DNA of 64,000 bases. Origin: Jatrophihabitans sp. Lineage in GTDB: Bacteria > Actinomycetota > Actinomycetes > Mycobacteriales > Jatrophihabitantaceae. A model generated the notes under the pieces. That model was given only the letters and a program-made list of their open reading frames with translations, was not told the origin of the DNA and searched no databases. The position numbers and the translations under genes are program-made. Location: positions 1 to 64,000 of the forward strand of contig DASVQQ010000012.1 of the NCBI GenBank assembly GCA_036389035.1, written 5' to 3'. Positions 20,017 through 28,840 of the stretch are shown here, one piece after another (within the stretch, counting starts at the first letter, position 1; every line of letters begins with the position of its first letter).

Positions 20017-23000
20017 ATGTCCTCGCCAGCGCAGCCGCCCGAGCCGTCCCGGCCACCCCGGCCACGGCGGTCAGGACCGTCCCGCCGGCCTAGGACCGAA
20101 CAGCCAAAATCCGAGGATTCGAAATCCAAGCACCCGAGGTCGGACCGACCGAAGTCTGAGCGGCCGAAGTCCGAACGTGCCGCCGCCGCTACCCCGGCAA
20201 CGGCCGAGCAGGTCCGCGAGCTGACCCGCCGGATCGACGAGCTGGGCCCCCGCGACCGGCACCAGCTGGGCCGCCGGCTGGCCGGCAGCAGCTCAAGCCC
20301 CGACCGAGTACAAGCGCTCGCCAAAGACGTCGAGCGGGCCGAGCACCGGCTCGCCCAGCGCCGGGCCGCCGTGCCGGAGATCAGCTACTCGGAAGACCTG
20401 CCGGTAAGCCAGCGCCGCGAGGACCTGCTGAAAGTGATCGGCGAGCATCAGGTGGTCGTGGTGGCCGGCGAGACCGGCTCGGGCAAGACCACCCAGATCC
20501 CGAAGCTGTGCCTGGAACTCGGCCGCGGCGTCAAGGGCATGATCGGGCACACCCAGCCCCGGCGGATCGCCGCCCGCGCGGTCGCCGAGCGGGTCGCCGA
20601 CGAGTTGGGCACCGAGGTGGGCGCGACGGTGGGCTTCGCGGTCCGGTTCACCGACCGGGTCAGCGACACCAGCCTGGTCAAGCTGATGACCGACGGCATC
20701 CTGCTGGCCGAGATCCAGCGCGACCGGATGCTGCGCGCCTACGACACGATCATCATCGACGAGGCGCACGAGCGCAGCCTCAACATCGACTTCCTGCTGG
20801 GCTTCCTCAAGCAACTGCTCCCCCGCCGGCCCGACCTGAAGCTGATCATCACCTCGGCCACCATCGACCCGCAGCGCTTCGCCGAGTACTTCGATGAGGC
20901 GCCGGTGGTGGAGGTGTCCGGACGCAGCTACCCGGTCGAGGTCAGGTACCGCCCGATCGTCGACCCCGAATCCGACGACGAGGACCGCGACCAGGTCACC
21001 GCGATCTGCGACGCGCTCACCGAGCTGCGCCGCGAGCCGGCCGGTGACGTGCTGGTGTTCCTGTCCGGGGAGCGCGAGATCCGTGACACCGCCGACGCGA
21101 TCAACGCCCTGAAGCTGCCTGACACCGAGGTGCTGCCGCTGTACGCGCGGCTCTCGGCCGCCGAGCAGCACCGGGTGTTCGCCGGCCACCGCGGCCGGCG
21201 GGTGGTGCTGGCCACCAACGTCGCCGAGACGTCGCTGACGGTGCCCGGCATCAAGTACGTGATCGACTCGGGCACCGCCCGGATCTCGCGCTACAGCCAG
21301 CGCACCAAGGTCCAGCTGCTGCCGATCGAGGCGATCTCGCGAGCGTCGGCCACCCAGCGGGCCGGCCGCTGCGGGCGGACCTCGGAAGGCATCTGCATCC
21401 GGCTGTACTCGGAGGAGGACTTCGAGTCCCGCCCGGAGTTCACCGACCCCGAGATCCTGCGCACCAACCTGGCCTCGGTGATCCTGCAGATGGCCTCGCT
21501 CGAACTCGGCCCGGTCGAGCAGTTCGGCTTTCTCGACCCGCCCGACCCGCGCCAGATCGCCGACGGCATCGGGCTGCTCACCGAACTCGGCGCGCTGCAG
21601 ACCGCCGGGAAGCCGGGCGCGCAACAGCAACAGCCCAAGCAACCCAAACTCACGGAGCTGGGACGCCAGATCGCCCAGCTGCCGGTGGACCCGCGGCTGG
21701 CCCGCATGATCATCGAAGCCGACCGGCGGGCCTGCGTGCGCGACGTGCTGGTGCTGGCCGCGGCGCTGTCCATCCAGGACCCGCGGGAACGCCCGGTCGA
21801 GCACCAGCAGGCCGCCGACCAGCAGCACGCCCGGTTCGCCGACCCGAAGTCGGACTTCGCCGGTTACCTCAACCTGTGGCGGCACGTCCGCGAGCAGCAG
21901 GAGTCGCTGTCCTCCAGCCAGTTCCGCCGGATGTGCCGGACCGAGTACCTCAACTACCTGCGGATCCGGGAGTGGCAGGACCTGTTCGGCCAGCTCCGCC
22001 AGATCGTCAAGGGGATGGGCGTCCGGATCGGCGACCAGCCGGCCGACGAGGAGCAGGTGCACCGCAGCCTGCTGTCGGGCCTGCTGTCCCACATCGGCCT
22101 CAAGGACCCCGCCCGCCGCGACTACCTCGGGGCCCGCAACGCCCGGTTCGCGATCTTCCCCGGCTCGGCGCTGTTCAAGAAGCAGCCGGACTACGTGATG
22201 GCGGCCGAGCTGGTCGAGACGTCGCGGCTGTGGGCCCGGGTGAACGCCGGCATCAAACCCGAGTGGGCCGAGGAGCTGGCCCCGCACCTGGTCAAGCGGA
22301 CGTACAGCGAGCCGCACTGGGAGCGCAACCGGGGCGCGGTGATGGCCTACGAGCGGGTCACCCTGTACGGGGTGCCGCTGGTGGTGGCCCGCAAGGTCGG
22401 CTACGCCGCTATCGAGCCCGAGCTGTGCCGGGAGCTGTTCCTCAGGCACGCCCTGGTCGAGGGCGACTGGCAGACCCGGCACCATTTCTTCGCCGCCAAC
22501 CGGGCCCTGGTGGAAGAGGTGCAGGACCTGGAGAACCGGGCCCGCCGCCGCGACATCATGGTCGATGACGAGTCGGTGTTCGCCTTCTACGACCAGCGGA
22601 TCCCCGCCTCAGTGGTCACCGGGCGGCACTTCGACGCCTGGTGGAAGAAGGCCCGCCACTCACAACCGGACCTGCTCGACTTGTCCACCAGCCAGCTGGT
22701 CCGGCCCGGCGCGGAGTCGATCTCGGCCGAGCAGTTCCCGGACCGGTGGAGCTCGGGTGACTACCAGCTGGAGCTGAGCTACCGCTTCGAGCCGGGCGCG
22801 GCCACCGACGGCGTCACGGTGGGCATCCCGTTGCCGGTGCTGAACGAGGCCACCGCCGCCGGCCTGGACTGGCAGGTGCCCGGGCTGCGGACCGAACTGG
22901 TGACCGCGCTGCTGCGCACCCTGCCCAAGCAGCTGCGGCGCTCGGTGGTCCCGGTGCCCGACACCGCGGCGGCCCTGGTCGCGGCGCTGCCCGAGGACGT

Positions 23001-24123
23001 CGGCGGCTCGGCGGCCCGGCTGACCAAGGTGCTGAGCGCCGAGCTGCGCCAGCTGCGGGCCGTCGACATCCCCGAGGACGCCTGGGACCTGGACAAGCTG
23101 CCCGTGCACCTGCGCCCGACCTACCAGGTGCTCGACGAGCAGGGGGCGGTGCTGGGTCAGGGCAAGGACCTGGCCGAGCTGCAGGCCCGGTTCGCCCCGG
23201 CCGTCACCGCGACCCTGGAAAGCGTCACCGCCGACCTGGCCCGCGACCGGCTGGCCGACTGGGACTTCGACGAGTTGCCCCGCTCGGTGCGGCGCGAGGT
23301 CGCCGGCTACCCGGTCACCGGCTACCCGGCGCTGGTGGCCGAGGGCGACCGGGTCGCGATCAGGGTGCTGGACTCGGCGGCCAAGCAGCGGCGCCAGATG
23401 TGGGCCGGCACCCGGCAGCTGCTGGTCAACACCGTGCCCTCGCCGGTCAAGCACCTGATCCGGGGGTTGAGCCTGCAGCAGCGGCTGACCCTGAGCCGGA
23501 CCCCGCACGGCTCGCCGGCCGCGCTGCTGGCCGACTGCGTCGCGGCCGCGGTGGACCAGCTGATGACGGCGGCCGGCGGCCCGCGCTGGGACCGGGCCGG
23601 CTTTCTCGAACTGCGCAAGCAGGTCAGCGCCGAGCTGCCGGCCACCGCGGCCGGCATCGTGGCCGTCGTGGAGAAGGTGATGGCCGCGGCGCACGAGGTG
23701 GAGGTCGCGCTGGAGGCGTGCACCACCCCGGCGTTGAAACCGGTGGCAGCCGACGTCCGGGCCCAGCTGGACGGCCTGATCTACGCCGGCTTCGTCACCG
23801 ACACCGGCGCGGCCCAGCTGCCGCAACTGCGGCGCTACCTGCGGGCGATGACCCAGCGGCTCACCGACGCGCCCGGCAACCTGGCCCGCGACCGGGACCG
23901 CCAGGCCCAGGTCGAGGTGGTCTGCCGCGACCTGGCCGAGCTGCGCGCCAAGCTCGGTGAGGATGCTGACGGCGTGGCCGAGCTGCGCTGGATGATCGAG
24001 GAGCTGCGGGTCAGCCTGTTCGCCCAGAAGCTGGGCACGGCCTACCCGGTGTCGGTGCCGCGGATCCAGAGCGCGATGGACGCGTTGGAAGAGTCGGCCG
24101 AGTCAGCGCACTTCCTCAGCTGA
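20017..24123 (+). CDS. hrpA: HrpA-type DEAH-box RNA helicase
   Basis: 1368 residues, the expected HrpA length. Walker A GETGSGKT (151-158), DEAH (248-251), SAT, and the C-terminal helicase motifs including TNVAETSLTVPG and QRAGRCGR are all present, followed by the HA2/OB regions and the long HrpA-specific C terminus. ATP-driven RNA remodelling, including ribosome rescue, is known for the family. The start ATG (20017) is 22 bases after the toxin stop; the frame is open further upstream only through the toxin gene. The first ~65 residues are a low-complexity basic segment with repeated PKSER phrases. Its end overlaps the flavin reductase gene by 21 bases tail to tail. Confidence 0.94.
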   Translation: MSSPAQPPEPSRPPRPRRSGPSRRPRTEQPKSEDSKSKHPRSDRPKSERPKSERAAAATPATAEQVRELTRRIDELGPRDRHQLGRRLAGSSSSPDRVQALAKDVERAEHRLAQRRAAVPEISYSEDLPVSQRREDLLKVIGEHQVVVVAGETGSGKTTQIPKLCLELGRGVKGMIGHTQPRRIAARAVAERVADELGTEVGATVGFAVRFTDRVSDTSLVKLMTDGILLAEIQRDRMLRAYDTIIIDEAHERSLNIDFLLGFLKQLLPRRPDLKLIITSATIDPQRFAEYFDEAPVVEVSGRSYPVEVRYRPIVDPESDDEDRDQVTAICDALTELRREPAGDVLVFLSGEREIRDTADAINALKLPDTEVLPLYARLSAAEQHRVFAGHRGRRVVLATNVAETSLTVPGIKYVIDSGTARISRYSQRTKVQLLPIEAISRASATQRAGRCGRTSEGICIRLYSEEDFESRPEFTDPEILRTNLASVILQMASLELGPVEQFGFLDPPDPRQIADGIGLLTELGALQTAGKPGAQQQQPKQPKLTELGRQIAQLPVDPRLARMIIEADRRACVRDVLVLAAALSIQDPRERPVEHQQAADQQHARFADPKSDFAGYLNLWRHVREQQESLSSSQFRRMCRTEYLNYLRIREWQDLFGQLRQIVKGMGVRIGDQPADEEQVHRSLLSGLLSHIGLKDPARRDYLGARNARFAIFPGSALFKKQPDYVMAAELVETSRLWARVNAGIKPEWAEELAPHLVKRTYSEPHWERNRGAVMAYERVTLYGVPLVVARKVGYAAIEPELCRELFLRHALVEGDWQTRHHFFAANRALVEEVQDLENRARRRDIMVDDESVFAFYDQRIPASVVTGRHFDAWWKKARHSQPDLLDLSTSQLVRPGAESISAEQFPDRWSSGDYQLELSYRFEPGAATDGVTVGIPLPVLNEATAAGLDWQVPGLRTELVTALLRTLPKQLRRSVVPVPDTAAALVAALPEDVGGSAARLTKVLSAELRQLRAVDIPEDAWDLDKLPVHLRPTYQVLDEQGAVLGQGKDLAELQARFAPAVTATLESVTADLARDRLADWDFDELPRSVRREVAGYPVTGYPALVAEGDRVAIRVLDSAAKQRRQMWAGTRQLLVNTVPSPVKHLIRGLSLQQRLTLSRTPHGSPAALLADCVAAAVDQLMTAAGGPRWDRAGFLELRKQVSAELPATAAGIVAVVEKVMAAAHEVEVALEACTTPALKPVAADVRAQLDGLIYAGFVTDTGAAQLPQLRRYLRAMTQRLTDAPGNLARDRDRQAQVEVVCRDLAELRAKLGEDADGVAELRWMIEELRVSLFAQKLGTAYPVSVPRIQSAMDALEESAESAHFLS

Positions 24124-24663
24124 CGCGATCTCTGACTCGACCGCTTCGACCATCCCCTGGTAGTACCTGCCGCGGAAGAACACCAGCGGCTCGGTGATCT
24201 CCCAGTGCACGTTCATCCGCTCGATCTCGGCGATCACCACGGTGTGGTCACCGGCCTCGGACTCGCTCTGGACGGTGCACTCCAGCCAGCCCAGCGCGTC
24301 GTGCAGCAGCGGCGCGCCGTTCTCACCGACCGACCAGGACGCCCCGCTGAACCGGTCCACGGCCTTGGCGGCGAACCGGCGGCTGACCGCCTCCTGCCCC
24401 GCCGACAGCACGTTGATCGCGATGCTGCCGACCTCGCGCAGCACCGGCCAGGTGGCTGAGGAGGCGGCCGGGCAGAACAGCACCAGCGGCGGCTGCAGCG
24501 ACAGCGAGGTGAAGGAGTTCATCGCCATGCCCACCGGGCCGTGCTCGGTGTGCGCGGTGATCACCGCGACGCCGGTCGGGTAATGCCCCAGGACGTGCCG
24601 CAACAGGTCGGCGTCCGGACCACGCAGATCTGGTCGAAAGGCCGCAACCATGTCGTCGTTCAC
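24103..24663 (-). CDS. flavin reductase family protein
   Basis: About 186 residues of the FMN-binding split-barrel flavin reductase family: LRHVLGHYPTGVAVITA at the start, VGMAMNSFTSLSLQPPLVLF (FMN-binding loop), IAINVLSAGQEAVSRRFA, and a final FFRGRYY. It supplies reduced flavin to a partner oxygenase; none can be assigned with certainty, though a nitroreductase gene is divergent from it. Start is GTG 24661-24663 or ATG four codons later. Confidence 0.9.
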   Translation of the reverse strand: MNDDMVAAFRPDLRGPDADLLRHVLGHYPTGVAVITAHTEHGPVGMAMNSFTSLSLQPPLVLFCPAASSATWPVLREVGSIAINVLSAGQEAVSRRFAAKAVDRFSGASWSVGENGAPLLHDALGWLECTVQSESEAGDHTVVIAEIERMNVHWEITEPLVFFRGRYYQGMVEAVESEIASAEEVR

Positions 24664-24829
24664 GAACGCCAGACTAGCCAGCCAGGGCTGGAGAGGCCTA
24701 TCACAGCCTGCCCCACGTCCGGTGGGCCGGCAGGCGTTTAGGCTGCGTGGTCGAGTGGGTGCGCCGAGCGGCCGCGCACTGCCACCTGAGCCTGCCGAAC
24801 GGGGCGGCCCGGAGGAGTAAGGACCATGG

Positions 24830-25384
24830 ATGGAACTGATCGACGCAGTCCGGCTTCGCCGCAGCACGGCCCCGGTGACCGAGGCCGCCCCCTCCGACGC
24901 CGAGCTCTACGGCTACCTGGCGTTGGCGGCGCACAGCCCCGACCATGCCGGCCTGCGGCCGTGGCGGCTGGTGACGGTGCGCGGCAGCGACCGGGACCGG
25001 CTCGGCGCCGCCATGGCAGCCGGCTTCGGTGACCCGCCGGGCACCCCCGAAGCGGCCAGGACGGCGTCCAAGGCGCTGCGCGCCCCGTTGCTGCTCAGCA
25101 TCATCAGCACCCCGGTCGAGCACCCGAAGGTGCCTGATTGGGAGCAGCTGGCGGCCACCGCCGCCCTGGTCAGCACCCTGCAGCTGGTGCTGTTCGAGGC
25201 CGGCTGGACGGCCATGTGGCGCACCGGGCCGGCGATCGAGCTCGCCGAGGTGCGCCGGGTGATCGGGGTCGGCGACGGCGAGCAGCTGCGGGGCTGGCTC
25301 TACATCGGCGGCCGGACCGAGCTCGCGCCCGACACCCGGCCGGATCCTGACGTCACCGGCAAGATCTCCCCGCTGCCCTCCTAG
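24830..25384 (+). CDS. nitroreductase family protein
   Basis: 184 residues with the nitroreductase fold: VRLRRSTAPVTEAAP at the N terminus (FMN phosphate-binding Arg-Arg-Ser), AAHSPDHAGLRPWRLVTV, and a central hydrophobic helix LVSTLQLVLFEAGWTAMWRTGP. It probably uses FMN and NAD(P)H to reduce an unknown quinone or nitro compound. GGAGGAG at 24811-24817 lies 12 bases upstream of this ATG. Its stop codon is inside the first unit of a 10-bp tandem repeat. Confidence 0.87.
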   Translation: MELIDAVRLRRSTAPVTEAAPSDAELYGYLALAAHSPDHAGLRPWRLVTVRGSDRDRLGAAMAAGFGDPPGTPEAARTASKALRAPLLLSIISTPVEHPKVPDWEQLAATAALVSTLQLVLFEAGWTAMWRTGPAIELAEVRRVIGVGDGEQLRGWLYIGGRTELAPDTRPDPDVTGKISPLPS

Positions 25385-25430
25385 GCCCTCCTAGGCCCAC
25401 CTAGACCCTCCTAGGCCCACCTAGGCTCAC
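25381..25430. repeat. five tandem 10-bp units with a CTAG core
   Basis: Five exactly contiguous decamers (25381, 25391, 25401, 25411, 25421), each starting CTAG and ending CCCTC, CCCAC or CTCAC with one or two changes. The unit equals one helical turn. The first contains the nitroreductase stop. The rest lie in the 145-base gap before hmgA. CTAG is normally scarce in high-GC actinomycete DNA. Confidence 0.85.
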
Positions 25431-25529
25431 GACGGGCGCACGCGGTCGAGCGGCACGGCGCGTCTACACCCTCGTCAGCCCTGCGCGATACGTTTGGGGT
25501 GCACGAGCGGCGACAAAGGAGTCCGACAG

Positions 25530-26732
25530 ATGGCGCACTACCGCAGCGTGGGAGCTGTTCCGCACAAGCGGCACACCCAGCACCGCGACCCTGAAGGCAA
25601 CCTGTACTTCGAGGAGCTGATGGGCGAGGAGGGCTTCTCCTCGGACTCCTCGCTGCTCTACCACCGCAACATCCCGTCGGCGATCACCGAGGCCTCCGAG
25701 TGGCAGCTGCCCGACCAGCGCCGGATCGCCAACCGCCCGCTGCTGCCCCGGCACCTGGTGCTGCCGTCGCTGTTCGACGCCGAGGCCGCGGCCGGCATCG
25801 ACGCGGTCACCGGCCGGCGGCTGGTGCTGGCCAACGCCGACGTCCGGATCAGCTACGTGCTGGCGGGCCGGCCCTCGCCGTTCTACCGCAACGCCGTGGG
25901 CGACGAGTGCGTGTTCGTCCAGTCCGGCACGGCGCGGGTCGAGACGGTGTTCGGGGCGCTGGAGGTCGGCCCCGGGGACTACCTGATCATCCCGCGCGCC
26001 ACCACCCACCGCTGGCTGCCCACCGGCGATGAGCCGCTGCGGCTGTACTGCATCGAGGCCAACTCCCACATCACCGCGCCCAAGCGCTACCTGTCCCGGT
26101 TCGGTCAGCTGCTCGAGCACGCCCCGTACTGCGAGCGGGACCTGCGCGGGCCGACCGAGCCGCTGTTCGGCGAGGGCAGCGACGTGCCGGTCTACATCAA
26201 GCACCGCGATCCCACCGCGGTCGGCGGCATCGCCGGCACCGTCCACGTCAGCGCCCACCACCCGCTGGACGTCGTCGGCTGGGACGGCTGCCTCTACCCC
26301 TACGCCTTCAACATCTCCGACTTCGAGCCGCTCACCGGACGGGTGCACCAGCCGCCGCCGGTGCACCAGGTGTTCGAGGCCGCCAACTTCGTGATCTGCA
26401 ACTTCGTTCCCCGCAAGGTCGACTACCACCCGCTGTCGATCCCGGTGCCCTACTACCACTCCAACGTGGACTCCGACGAGGTGATGTTCTACGTCGCCGG
26501 GAACTACGAGGCCCGCAAGGGCTCGGGAATCGGCCCCGGCTCGATCTCGCTGCACCCGGGCGGCCACTCGCACGGCCCGCAGCCCGGCGCCTACGAGAAC
26601 AGCATCGGCGCGGAGTTCTTCGACGAGCTGGCGGTCATGGTGGACACGTTCCGGCCCCTGGAGCTCGGCGAGGGCGGCCAGGCCGCCGACGACGGCCGCT
26701 ATGCCTGGAGCTGGTCCGGCGGTCGTGGGTGA
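25530..26732 (+). CDS. hmgA: homogentisate 1,2-dioxygenase
   Basis: 400 residues. Opens the homogentisate ring in tyrosine/phenylalanine catabolism using Fe(II) and O2. The N terminus (VGAVPHKRHTQHRDPEGNLYFEELMGEEGFS) and the C-terminal metal-site region (YHSNVDSDEVMFYVAGNYEAR...LHPGGHSHGP) are characteristic, with the His/Glu iron ligands in place. The ATG at 25530 has AAGGAG 8 bases upstream. It starts an operon with an unknown gene and fahA, each joined by a four-base overlap. Confidence 0.95.
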   Translation: MAHYRSVGAVPHKRHTQHRDPEGNLYFEELMGEEGFSSDSSLLYHRNIPSAITEASEWQLPDQRRIANRPLLPRHLVLPSLFDAEAAAGIDAVTGRRLVLANADVRISYVLAGRPSPFYRNAVGDECVFVQSGTARVETVFGALEVGPGDYLIIPRATTHRWLPTGDEPLRLYCIEANSHITAPKRYLSRFGQLLEHAPYCERDLRGPTEPLFGEGSDVPVYIKHRDPTAVGGIAGTVHVSAHHPLDVVGWDGCLYPYAFNISDFEPLTGRVHQPPPVHQVFEAANFVICNFVPRKVDYHPLSIPVPYYHSNVDSDEVMFYVAGNYEARKGSGIGPGSISLHPGGHSHGPQPGAYENSIGAEFFDELAVMVDTFRPLELGEGGQAADDGRYAWSWSGGRG

Positions 26733-27604
26733 GCGTTCCGCCGCTGTTCTCAGGCCTGTTCGACGACGCGGCGCTGTTTCCGCCGGGCAACGCGCCGATG
26801 GCCGAGGCCATCACCGGCCATGCCCGCTACCAGCGCGAGTGGTACGCCGACCTGGTGGCCCGGTTCGTCTGCCCGGCCGGCCGGCTCGCTGAACTCGACG
26901 GCGCGCTGGCCGCGGCGGTGATGTCCTCGCCGGAGATCTCCGCGCCCGCGTCCTCGAACTTGGCGGTCTCGATGCCGCAGGTCTCGATGACGGTTCCCGG
27001 CGGGCCGGCCGAACTGGCGCCCGCCTTCGCCGTCGCCGAGGGCCTGCCGCGGCTGCGGATCAGCGCTGTCGAGCTTCCGGTTTCCGCGGCCGAACTGCCC
27101 GCGGCGTTGGACGAGCTGTCCCGGACCGCGCAGCGGGGCATCGCGGTGTTCGCCGAGGTCCCGGTCGCCGAGGTGGACCGGGAGCTGGCGGCGGCGCTGC
27201 GGCAGGCCGGCCTCGGGCTCAAGCTGCGGACCGGCGGCACCACGGCCGATGCCTTCCCCGACACTTGGGCGCTGGCGGGCGCCATCGAGGCGGCGGTCGG
27301 GGCCGGCGTCCGGTTCAAGTGCACCGCGGGCCTGCACAACGCCGTCGGCCACGTCGAGCAGGCCACCGGCTGGGCCCATCACGGCTTTCTCAACGTCCTG
27401 CTCGCCGTGCACGCCGCCCAGACCGGCGGCGCGGCATCCGGCCCGCTGGCCGTCCGGGACGGCGCCGTGCTGGCCGAGCAGGCCCGTGGCCTGTCCGACG
27501 CCGAGGTCGTCGCCGTCCGCGCCCAGTTCGCCTCGATCGGCAGCTGCAGCATCCTCGAGCCCCTGACCGACCTGACCGACCTGAGACTGGTGAGCGCCGC
27601 ATGA
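26729..27604 (+). CDS. unknown protein between hmgA and fahA
   Basis: 291 residues, no domain I can name. The N terminus (PLFSGLFDDAALFPPGNAPM) and the C-terminal block (LRTGGTTADAFPD, then FKCTAGLHNAVGH and HGFLNVLLA) look conserved rather than random, and the His/Lys/Thr-rich C-terminal block could form an active site. Strand and helix alternation suggests a TIM-barrel-like alpha/beta protein. The GTG start overlaps the hmgA stop and its own stop overlaps the fahA start, so it is made with the tyrosine-degradation enzymes. A missing step such as maleylacetoacetate handling is possible but unproven. Confidence 0.75.
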   Translation: MSVPPLFSGLFDDAALFPPGNAPMAEAITGHARYQREWYADLVARFVCPAGRLAELDGALAAAVMSSPEISAPASSNLAVSMPQVSMTVPGGPAELAPAFAVAEGLPRLRISAVELPVSAAELPAALDELSRTAQRGIAVFAEVPVAEVDRELAAALRQAGLGLKLRTGGTTADAFPDTWALAGAIEAAVGAGVRFKCTAGLHNAVGHVEQATGWAHHGFLNVLLAVHAAQTGGAASGPLAVRDGAVLAEQARGLSDAEVVAVRAQFASIGSCSILEPLTDLTDLRLVSAA

Positions 27605-28821
27605 CCGAGACCTGGCTGGGCGGGGCGGCCAACGCGGCCGATCACCCGTTCGGAGTCGCCACGCTGCCCTACGGCGTGGTGGTCGTCGCGGGCGAGCCGC
27701 AGCCGGCCGTCCGGATCGGTGAGTCGGCGCTGCTGCTGCGCCCGGCCACCGGGGCGCTGCTGCCCGAGCACGCCGGGCTGTTCGCGGGCCCGGACCTCGG
27801 CACGTTCCTGGCGGCCGGCCCGGACAGCTGGCTGGACGTGCGCGCCTCGGTCACCAGCTGGCTGACCGACGAGGCCTACCGCGAGCAGCTCGAACCGATG
27901 CTGGTGCCGCTGGCCGGCCTGCCGACGGTGCTGCCGTTCTCGGTGGCTGACTACGTCGACTTCTACGCCTCGGAGAACCATGCCCGCAACGTCGGGCAGA
28001 TGCTTCGTCCCGACAGCGACTCACTGCTGCCGAACTGGAAGCACCTGCCGGTGGGCTACCACGGCCGGGCCGGCACCGTGGTGGTCTCGGGCACCGACGT
28101 CCGGCGACCTCGGGGCCAGCGCAAGGCCGGGGACGGGGTGGAGTTCGGGCCGTCCCAGCGCCTGGACATCGAGGCCGAGGTCGGTTTCGTGGTGGGCCCC
28201 GGCTCGCCGCAGGGCCGCCCGGTGCCGATCGCGGACTTCACCCGGCACGTCTTCGGGGTGGTGCTGCTCAACGACTGGTCCGCCCGCGACATCCAGGCCT
28301 GGGAGTACGTGCCACTAGGGCCCTTCCTGGGCAAGTCGTTCGCCACCTCGATCTCGGCCTGGATCACCCCGCTGGCCGCGCTGGAGGCGGCCCGGGTGCC
28401 CGCCGTGCCGCGCGATCCCGCGCCGCTGCCCTACCTCGATGACACCGGCGACTCCTGGAACCTGGACCTGAGCATCGAGGTGCGGCTCAACGGCGAGCTG
28501 ATCTCCCGGCCGCCGTTCGCCACCATGTACTGGACCGCGGCCCAGATGCTGGCGCACCTGACGGTGAACGGGGCCTCGCTGCGACCGGGTGACCTGTACG
28601 GCTCGGGCACCGTCAGCGGGCCCGAGCGCGACCAGCGGGGCAGCCTGCTGGAGCTCAGCTGGGGCGCCAGCCAACCGTTCGAGTTGGCCGACGGGTCGCA
28701 GCGCAGCTTCCTGGCCGATGGTGACGAGGTGGTGATGACCGCCACCGCGCCCGGTCCGGACGGCGTCCGGATCGGCATCGCCGAGGTGCGCGGCCGGATC
28801 ACCCCGGCCCTGTCGGACTAG
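27601..28821 (+). CDS. fahA: fumarylacetoacetase
   Basis: 406 residues. Final step of tyrosine breakdown: fumarylacetoacetate to fumarate and acetoacetate. N-terminal SH3-like domain, then the FAH barrel with FSVADYVDFYASENHARNVG (metal Asp and catalytic His), LDIEAEVGFVVG (metal Glu) and LLNDWSARDIQAWEYVPLGPF (metal Asp). Starts with an ATGA overlap on the preceding gene. No separate maleylacetoacetate isomerase gene is visible nearby. Confidence 0.95.
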   Translation: MTETWLGGAANAADHPFGVATLPYGVVVVAGEPQPAVRIGESALLLRPATGALLPEHAGLFAGPDLGTFLAAGPDSWLDVRASVTSWLTDEAYREQLEPMLVPLAGLPTVLPFSVADYVDFYASENHARNVGQMLRPDSDSLLPNWKHLPVGYHGRAGTVVVSGTDVRRPRGQRKAGDGVEFGPSQRLDIEAEVGFVVGPGSPQGRPVPIADFTRHVFGVVLLNDWSARDIQAWEYVPLGPFLGKSFATSISAWITPLAALEAARVPAVPRDPAPLPYLDDTGDSWNLDLSIEVRLNGELISRPPFATMYWTAAQMLAHLTVNGASLRPGDLYGSGTVSGPERDQRGSLLELSWGASQPFELADGSQRSFLADGDEVVMTATAPGPDGVRIGIAEVRGRITPALSD

Positions 28822-28840
28822 TCCTGCTGGAGTTCTCGTG

